Shown here piece by piece: positions 26,265 through 32,054 of a stretch of 32,054 nt of DNA. Both the position numbers and the translations under genes were made by a program. The first letter of the stretch is position 1; the number at the start of each line of letters is the position of its first letter. This stretch comes from Legionella sp. (GTDB lineage: Bacteria > Pseudomonadota > Gammaproteobacteria > Legionellales > Legionellaceae). The notes under the pieces were generated by a model that had not been told where the DNA came from, ran no database searches, and saw nothing but the letters and a program-made list of their open reading frames with translations. The stretch covers positions 1 through 32,054 of the forward strand of contig JACCWN010000025.1 in the NCBI GenBank assembly GCA_013697625.1, in the 5' to 3' direction.

Positions 26265-29097
26265 GTCCCTCTTTAAATTCTACCGCAATGGGCGCTACTG
26301 GATGACGTACGCCAGCTGCTTTGAACTGTGCAGTGATTGCAAATAAAACCTTTGATTGCACTGCAAACCGCGTAGTTTGGTGCACGTCTATAAAATATCT
26401 TACTTCAAACTCAATCAATGCTTCATCAATTTTTTTAAGATAGACCTCCACGGGGGGATCTGCAACTATTTCAGGAATGATGGCAAGTACATCTAAAATC
26501 AATTGTTGCACCTTTATGGGATCATCTTCACGACTGACCTTAATAGGAACAATGGTACGGATGATACCATTTTGATGAGTCCAATTGATGAATGATTTGT
26601 TGAAGGTTTCTGCATTTGGCACTAGAACTTCAGTATTATCCCAGGTGGATACACGCATAGATCGTATACCAATATGAGCGACCATGCCTTCAAATGTTCC
26701 AATAGAGATCAAATCACCTTCTCTCACTGGTCTTTCTATGAGTAACATGATGCCACCTACGATGTTATTAGCAAAATCTTTTAAGCCAAAACCCATACCC
26801 ACTGCCAATCCGCCCAGGATCATGGACATACCACTAAAATCAAGCCCCAATACCCGCAAAGTGACATAACACCCTAAGAGAATTACCGCATATTGAGTAA
26901 ATACAGAAAAACTGTTTCTAATCCCTGGATCATCAGTATTGACATAAAGCCAGCGGTAACTGAATTCTCGAGTCCATTTAGCAGCCCAAATTAACAGTGC
27001 AACTAAAAACAAAAATTCAATCAAGCTTTCTACTGTAATGTGGATACCGGTAATATAAATGATGGGATATTGAGAAATTCTTTTTAAATTTAACATCACT
27101 AATGAATTATTTAACCAGCCGAAAAGATCAAATAATAAAAAGATACTGCTTATAATCAAGGCCAGTCTTAAAATTTTATCCAAGGGTTTTAAAAAGACTT
27201 CTATCCACAACCATCCATTATGTAGGGAAGAAATCATAGTTTCTGAGAGAAACTCTAAGGCGTCAAATAATAAGCCTCTGGCTAAAATATACCCAACTAT
27301 AATGACTAAAATGTAGGCCTGGTAACGACTCATGGTCCAAGCCAAATCATAAAAACCTGACAACCCAATCAAGGCCGTGGTTAATAAAGTCACGGGTATA
27401 AGCATAACCAAAATTGATACAGCATTTTTGATATATCTTTTCTTCAAGCTCAATACTGGTTTGAATAAATCTAAAATCAGTGATTTACTTTTCCAAGCAA
27501 CCAAAGAAATGGTTAAAATAAATAACATAAATAAACGATTGAATATATCTTGCAACAACAAAGACAAGGGCAACATATGGCTAAAGGTCATCAAAGCTGC
27601 GGTCCAGCCACCAAAAAGCAACATCCATTTGATTCTATAATACAGTTTGACATCTTCTCCGGAATAATCTGATACACGTTCTAATAATGTGAGACGGGCT
27701 ATTAATATGAGTCCCCGAAAAATCAACCAAATCATAAATAAGTTGAAAAATAGAGCATAATGAACGTAGGCAATATTGGTATAATAAAAAATTGCTAAGA
27801 GCATGGATAGTAAACAAAAAGAGGGGATGTTTTTTTGAATTAAAATTAAAATCCCATCATACAAATACCCTGTCAAGCGGGAGCGTTCTTGGTTATAACT
27901 TAAAGATTTCAAAAACTGGTTTAAAATTAGGAAAAATAATAAAATCAAGACCAAACTTGTTGTCAAGAGTATTGTATGTACTTTATCTAGCCAATAATAG
28001 CTATCATATACCCTCAAAACCAAACTCTTAGCAGTTTTATAAAATAAGCCAGGAATAGCCACTAACTTGTTGATGATTTGAGGCCATGTATTAATTTTGT
28101 ATTCAGCCAAACTTTGACGAGTGGATGTTATTTTTTTATGTTGACTTTGGTATTGTGCTAATTGATTCCTCCAGGTGTGGATAGCTGCATTGTAGATCTG
28201 CAATTGGTCGTTGATTTTCTTTTTTAGAGCAGCTACTGATTGTCTAAAACTGGGTGATACATTGATTGCGTCTTCTGACTTAAGCACTGTTGCTGTATCT
28301 TGTAGCGACCTGACTATTTTGTCGTATTGGTTGATGGCCTCTGTATAGGTAGTTATCACCTGCTGTAGGGTTACAAGGTCGCTATTTTTGAGCAAGGAAA
28401 TCTGAGCTTTAATGATCTTTTTTTGTATATTCAATGCATTGATCTGATTTTGCACAAAACCAATCTCTTGATTGTTAATTAAAAGACTGGCTTCATCACT
28501 CATAGAATTAACAGTTTGTTTAGTTTTTAATTCTTTAGGGTTCTTTTGATAAAGACTCTCAAGCTGCTTGTGCAAGCTATCTTTATAATTTTTGATGTCT
28601 TTTATTTTTTTTTCAAGTTGGAAATAAACATTCCATTGTTCTAGTCTGTTTTTTTGTTGGGTAAGGATGTCTTGGAACCCTTTGGCAGTTGATAAATTAT
28701 CATTGATCATCTCAATGCTTGTTTTACTTTTTTCCAAAAGTTTTGTATAAGCTGCAATTCGCGATTGTATTGTATTTTCTGAGTTGATTATGGGCATCTG
28801 TTGTATTAGCTTTATTTTTTGAGTGTAATAGAGCAGTTGCTTATTTTGATTGTCTAAAAAAGCATTCAAACTTGTAATCTTAGCTTGATTTAACATAAAC
28901 ATAGAATCGATCATTTGCCTTTTCTTTATAAAATCGGCATCATCGATGGGTTGACTTTGATTCTGAATTTCATTGAGACTTAAAACAAGGTGGTTTTTTT
29001 CCTGACTTAAATATTGCAAAAAATTATCGGCCTGATCCTGTGCTTTTCCCCCATGAGCCATTGTGGCCATAACAGTAAGAAAAAAAAACCAAAACAT
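26224..29097 (-). CDS. Large MscS-family mechanosensitive channel (MscK-like)
   Basis: About 957 residues. A hydrophobic N-terminus (FWFFFLTVMATMAHG) acts as signal or anchor, residues about 20-350 are a long periplasmic coiled coil, then around ten membrane helices, and the MscS domain at about 730-930. The pore helix reads GGLAVGMGFGLKDFANNIVG, followed by LLIERPVREGD and the beta-domain WDNTEVLVPNAETFN. It resembles E. coli MscK/MscM, which release solutes on osmotic downshift. The start is unsure: the frame runs back to ATG 29226, 77 bases inside aspS, with a TTG at 29175. I chose ATG 29097, which clears aspS but lacks a ribosome site. mutH follows, overlapping 41 bases. Confidence 0.9.
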   Translation of the reverse strand: MFWFFFLTVMATMAHGGKAQDQADNFLQYLSQEKNHLVLSLNEIQNQSQPIDDADFIKKRQMIDSMFMLNQAKITSLNAFLDNQNKQLLYYTQKIKLIQQMPIINSENTIQSRIAAYTKLLEKSKTSIEMINDNLSTAKGFQDILTQQKNRLEQWNVYFQLEKKIKDIKNYKDSLHKQLESLYQKNPKELKTKQTVNSMSDEASLLINNQEIGFVQNQINALNIQKKIIKAQISLLKNSDLVTLQQVITTYTEAINQYDKIVRSLQDTATVLKSEDAINVSPSFRQSVAALKKKINDQLQIYNAAIHTWRNQLAQYQSQHKKITSTRQSLAEYKINTWPQIINKLVAIPGLFYKTAKSLVLRVYDSYYWLDKVHTILLTTSLVLILLFFLILNQFLKSLSYNQERSRLTGYLYDGILILIQKNIPSFCLLSMLLAIFYYTNIAYVHYALFFNLFMIWLIFRGLILIARLTLLERVSDYSGEDVKLYYRIKWMLLFGGWTAALMTFSHMLPLSLLLQDIFNRLFMLFILTISLVAWKSKSLILDLFKPVLSLKKRYIKNAVSILVMLIPVTLLTTALIGLSGFYDLAWTMSRYQAYILVIIVGYILARGLLFDALEFLSETMISSLHNGWLWIEVFLKPLDKILRLALIISSIFLLFDLFGWLNNSLVMLNLKRISQYPIIYITGIHITVESLIEFLFLVALLIWAAKWTREFSYRWLYVNTDDPGIRNSFSVFTQYAVILLGCYVTLRVLGLDFSGMSMILGGLAVGMGFGLKDFANNIVGGIMLLIERPVREGDLISIGTFEGMVAHIGIRSMRVSTWDNTEVLVPNAETFNKSFINWTHQNGIIRTIVPIKVSREDDPIKVQQLILDVLAIIPEIVADPPVEVYLKKIDEALIEFEVRYFIDVHQTTRFAVQSKVLFAITAQFKAAGVRHPVAPIAVEFKEGHGDFFTPSNRTKD

Positions 29098-29149
29098 ATA
29101 AAAACAAAAACAAACCCAGAGCTTTGCCCCAGATTTGTCTGGTATTATA

Positions 29150-30931
29150 TTATTTGATTGGTTTGGTGAAACCAAGTTTAATCCCCAATTCTTGAAGTTG
29201 AGCTGCACCAGTTGCTGAGGGTGCATTGGTTAAAAGGCAGGAAGCAGTTTGTGTTTTAGGGAAAGCTATCACCTCACGAATGGAGGCGGAGTCGGTCAAT
29301 AACATGGCCAATCTGTCAATACCTAATGCAATTCCACCATGTGGAGGTGCACCAAATTGTAGGGCCTCTAGTAAAAATCCAAATTTGTCGCAAGCTTCAG
29401 TCTCGCTGATACCAATCAAATTAAAAACTTCTTGTTGTAGTTGGGGTTGGTGAATACGAATAGACCCCCCCCCAATTTCATAGCCATTGATTACAATGTC
29501 ATAGGCTTTGGCTAAAGATTTAAGCGGTGAGTTATGTAAATGCTCAACAGATATATCTTGTGGTGAGGTAAAGGGGTGGTGCATAGACATAAGTTTATTT
29601 GTCTGGGGATCTGCTTCAAACATTGGCCAATCGATGATCCAAACCAAAGCCCAATCACCGGTCAATAATTTTCTTTCATGGCCCAATTTTACTCTCAAAG
29701 CGCCCATTGCTTCATTTACAATTTGATTTTTATCTGCGCCAAAGAAGATGAGATCGCCGGTTTTAGCATCGACCCGTTGCAAAATAGCATATACAGCTTC
29801 TTCGGGTAAAAATTTAATGATGGGTGATTGAAGGCCAGCTATGCCCTTATCTATGTCATTAACTTTAATATAAGCCAGTCCCTTTGCGCCATAAATACCG
29901 ACAAAGCGGGCGTATTCATCCAACTCTTTACGAGTTAGTTCACAGCCTTTAGGTAATTTCAAGGCCACTACTCTGGAATTTACATCATTGGCTGCACTAG
30001 AAAACACATTAAAATCACAGGTTTTGACTAAGTCAGCTACATCCACCAACTCTAAGGGATTGCGTAAATCAGGCTTATCACTGCCAAACCGACGCATGGC
30101 TTCTTCGTAAGTCATTCTAGGTAATTTTTGAGGTAGATCAACCTGAAGAAGTTGCTTAAAGACTACTTGTAACAAGCCTTCTATGAGTTTCAAGATGTCT
30201 TCTTCGGAGATAAAAGCCATTTCAATATCAAGTTGTGTAAATTCAGGCTGCCTGTCAGCACGTAAATCTTCGTCACGGAAACAACGTACAATTTGATAAT
30301 ATTTATCAAATCCTGACATCATGAGTAATTGTTTAAACAACTGCGGCGATTGTGGTAAAGCATAAAAATGTCCTTGATGGACGCGGGAAGGTACCAAATA
30401 ATCTCTTGCACCTTCGGGGGTAGCCTTGGTTAACATTGGGGTTTCTATGTCTAAAAAATGCTGCTCGTTAAGATAGTTGCGAATACAAGCCGTAAGCTTA
30501 TGCCTTAAGATGATTTTTTTTTGCATGGCACTGCGCCGAAGATCAATGTATCGGTACTTGTATCGTAAATCTTCATTGACCACTTGGTGATCATCAGGTA
30601 AAAAAGGTGGTGTGGGGGACTGGTTTAATATTTCAAGTGAACTGCCCAATACCTCCAGAGTACCGGTTGCCATCTTCTGATTCATCATGCCCTCGGGTCT
30701 CTTTCTCACAAGACCCGTGATGCGTACAACAAATTCGCTGCGTAAAGTTTCTGCGATTGAAAAAGTGGACTTTTCCTCAGGCTCATAAACCACTTGTAAA
30801 ATGCCGGAACTATCACGAATGTCTAAAAAAATAACACCGCCATGATCCCGCCTATTATGCACCCAACCGCAAACAACCACTTCTTTACTTAAATCTTCAT
30901 CTTTTACTGCCGCGCAATAATGTGTACGCAT
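29150..30931 (-). CDS. aspS: Aspartyl-tRNA synthetase, probably non-discriminating (Asp/Asn)
   Basis: 593-residue bacterial-type class II enzyme: OB anticodon domain ([12 protein letters not shown]), motif 2 [21 protein letters not shown]-type, the GAD insertion domain, and motif 3 [14 protein letters not shown]. Two anticodon-domain residues matter: His30 where E. coli has Leu30, and Gly81 where E. coli has Lys81. The His/Gly pair is that of non-discriminating enzymes (Pseudomonas), which also charge tRNA-Asn with aspartate for later amidation by GatCAB. ATG 30931 lies 7 bases after the DUF502 gene. Confidence 0.96.
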   Translation of the reverse strand: MRTHYCAAVKDEDLSKEVVVCGWVHNRRDHGGVIFLDIRDSSGILQVVYEPEEKSTFSIAETLRSEFVVRITGLVRKRPEGMMNQKMATGTLEVLGSSLEILNQSPTPPFLPDDHQVVNEDLRYKYRYIDLRRSAMQKKIILRHKLTACIRNYLNEQHFLDIETPMLTKATPEGARDYLVPSRVHQGHFYALPQSPQLFKQLLMMSGFDKYYQIVRCFRDEDLRADRQPEFTQLDIEMAFISEEDILKLIEGLLQVVFKQLLQVDLPQKLPRMTYEEAMRRFGSDKPDLRNPLELVDVADLVKTCDFNVFSSAANDVNSRVVALKLPKGCELTRKELDEYARFVGIYGAKGLAYIKVNDIDKGIAGLQSPIIKFLPEEAVYAILQRVDAKTGDLIFFGADKNQIVNEAMGALRVKLGHERKLLTGDWALVWIIDWPMFEADPQTNKLMSMHHPFTSPQDISVEHLHNSPLKSLAKAYDIVINGYEIGGGSIRIHQPQLQQEVFNLIGISETEACDKFGFLLEALQFGAPPHGGIALGIDRLAMLLTDSASIREVIAFPKTQTASCLLTNAPSATGAAQLQELGIKLGFTKPIK

Positions 30932-30938
30932 AAATCAC

Positions 30939-31577
30939 CTAATAAATTGTTGAATGCTTCATTAACACTTCGTTAGGATGTGATTGCATTACACCTAAGG
31001 AAATAATAAATTTTAAGGCCTCATCAATACTCATGTCCAATTCTATCACCTCGGCTTTTGGAACCATTACTAAAAAGCCTGAGGTTGGATTTGGTGTTGT
31101 GGGGATAAATAAGGAAATCATCTCTTCCTTGGTTTTACTACTGATCTCAGAGGCCACAGAACCCGTTTGAAAACCTAGGCTCCAGGCGCCCTTGCGTGGA
31201 TATTCAATCAAAACAACCTTACGAAAGGCTTCACTGTTGGTCGATAATATTGCATTCATAACTTGTTTTGCAGCATTATAAACCGAACGGACTAAGGGAA
31301 TCCTAGAAAGTAGAGACTCCCCCCACCGTACCAGTCTTTGTCCTAAAAAATTAGTGGCAACCAATCCTGTTATCAATAACAACAGCAAGGATAGTAAAAG
31401 GCCCAGACCTGGGATATGGTGGCCAATCAAGTTCTCAGGTCGGAAAGAATAGGGTATGAAAGACAAGGTTACATCTAATAAACCCACCAGGAACTTGATT
31501 ACTACTATAGTAACAAAGATGGGTAGCCAAACGACTAATCCTGCAAGTAAATAACCACGTATTAACTTAGAATTCAC
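30939..31577 (-). CDS. DUF502 family membrane protein
   Basis: 212 residues. Two membrane helices (about 9-35 and 57-77) followed by a conserved soluble domain: LLSRIPLVRSVYNAAKQVM, VVLIEYPRKGAWSLGFQTG and FIPTTPNPTSGFLVMVPKAEV, all hallmarks of DUF502. Function unproven; it is common beside aspS in gammaproteobacteria. GTG start, overlapping the fmdB-like stop as GTGA, with GGTGAGGG just upstream. Cotranscribed with aspS. Confidence 0.92.
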   Translation of the reverse strand: MNSKLIRGYLLAGLVVWLPIFVTIVVIKFLVGLLDVTLSFIPYSFRPENLIGHHIPGLGLLLSLLLLLITGLVATNFLGQRLVRWGESLLSRIPLVRSVYNAAKQVMNAILSTNSEAFRKVVLIEYPRKGAWSLGFQTGSVASEISSKTKEEMISLFIPTTPNPTSGFLVMVPKAEVIELDMSIDEALKFIISLGVMQSHPNEVLMKHSTIY

Positions 31578-31876
31578 GAACCCTCACCTTGATTTACTTT
31601 AGATTTGGTGTCTGTTGGAGTTGCCTTTGTCTCTGCGGCAGGTGCATCTTTATTGGCAGACACAGGTTTAGAGTCTGAGGTTTTAGTGGGTTTTTTATCT
31701 TTAAAATCAGTGGCATACCACCCTGTTCCCTTCAGCTGAAAGCCAGCTGCAGAAATGAGTTTTGTCAGGGATGTTTCACCACATTGGGGGCATACTGTCT
31801 CGGGTGCATCATTAAATTTTTGGATCAAATCAAAATAATGATGACAACTTGAGCACTCATATTCGTAAATTGGCAT
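31574..31876 (-). CDS. FmdB-family zinc ribbon regulatory protein
   Basis: 100 residues. N-terminal zinc ribbon MPIYEYECSSCHHYF ... CPQCGE gives two CxxC knuckles (Cys8, Cys11 and a second pair near 34-37), then LISAAGFQLKGTGWYATDF, the usual FmdB end of the fold, and a low-complexity Lys/Thr/Ala tail. Family members are called putative regulators, though function is not established. AGAGG lies seven bases before ATG, and a good promoter stands at 31912-31940. First gene of fmdB-DUF502-aspS-channel-mutH. Confidence 0.92.
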   Translation of the reverse strand: MPIYEYECSSCHHYFDLIQKFNDAPETVCPQCGETSLTKLISAAGFQLKGTGWYATDFKDKKPTKTSDSKPVSANKDAPAAETKATPTDTKSKVNQGEGS

Positions 31877-31911
31877 CTAAAACCTCTATTACATTCAAGA
31901 AATAACTCTCG

Positions 31912-31940
31912 ATTATAACCCAATCACACGATAGTGTCGC
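31912..31940 (-). promoter_or_regulatory. Sigma70-type promoter for the fmdB-aspS operon
   Basis: Minus strand: -35 GCGACA (31940-31935; last four bases match consensus), 17-base spacer, perfect -10 TATAAT (31917-31912). Expected start near 31905, leader about 29 bases. The -35 hexamer is also the outer arm of the palindrome at 31935-31995. Confidence 0.6.
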
Positions 31941-31995
31941 TACCTCGTGATTGATTTTAGCCATCCATGGCTAAAATCGACTCGCCAACGCGACA
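31935..31995. repeat. Nested palindrome upstream of fmdB
   Basis: Inner arms GATTTTAGCCAT (31953-31964) and ATGGCTAAAATC (31967-31978) are perfect with a 2-base gap. Outer arms TGTCGC (31935-31940) and GCGACA (31990-31995) also pair. GC-rich sequence with further short palindromes (GGACGTCC at 32017-32024) continues to the window end, so the element may be larger. Confidence 0.75.
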
Positions 31996-32054
31996 AGTAT
32001 GCCTCCGGCGGCCCTGGACGTCCTGGTCCCCCTTGATTTTGATCCCCCTACGGG

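Noticed and set aside
1-32054. tRNA, rRNA, CRISPR array, prophage or toxin-antitoxin genes
   Set aside because: Spacers were read for cloverleaf-like, regularly repeated or integrase-type sequence and none was seen.

Overview
The window is an ordinary, gene-dense chromosomal segment of a gammaproteobacterium, AT-rich by eye. Protein content points to the Legionellales (Legionella/Coxiella-like): a HemJ-type protoporphyrinogen oxidase, a methylcitrate cycle operon, an AspRS with the non-discriminating signature, no ispG in the rodZ-hisS slot, and intergenic spaces holding palindromic repeats. Genus cannot be fixed from sequence alone. I found no phage, plasmid, CRISPR, IS transposase, rRNA or tRNA gene.

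Layout. 1-170: palindromic repeat pair. 171-4940 (minus): hemL-prpB-prpC-prpD, all overlapping or abutting. 5037-5213 (plus): a 58-residue rubredoxin. 5315-6471 (minus): terC-type membrane protein then hemJ. 6650-8464 (plus): pcnB-folK, with pcnB apparently lacking any ATG/GTG/TTG start at the conserved N-terminus. 8545-8970 (plus): universal stress protein. 9109-11695 (minus): an RpfE-like protein and recJ. 11696-12284: a gene-free stretch packed with at least four unrelated palindromic or tandem repeats. 12285-12662 (plus): Mth938-domain protein.

12753-20316 (minus): the conserved block ndk-rlmN-pilW-rodZ-hisS-yfgM-bamB-der, which joins nucleotide metabolism, rRNA methylation, pilus/cell-shape factors, tRNA charging and outer-membrane assembly. 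It has the enterobacterial order but without ispG. 20513-22420 (minus): two proteins I do not recognise, separated by a ~113-bp inverted-repeat element. 22439-23859 (minus): minC-lpxH. 23916-25646 (plus): fadD, converging on and overlapping mutH. 25584-31876 (minus): fmdB-like zinc ribbon, DUF502 protein, aspS, MscK-like channel, mutH. 31877-32054: promoter and another palindrome.

The propionyl-CoA pathway (prpBCD) and FadD fit growth on fatty or amino acids. The main novelty is not a gene system but repeats: a family of ~65-113 bp miniature elements with at least three diverged copies (5234-5299, 12155-12261, 21448-21560), a 145-bp palindrome with perfect 13-bp ends, and evidence that these elements touch gene ends and promoters.
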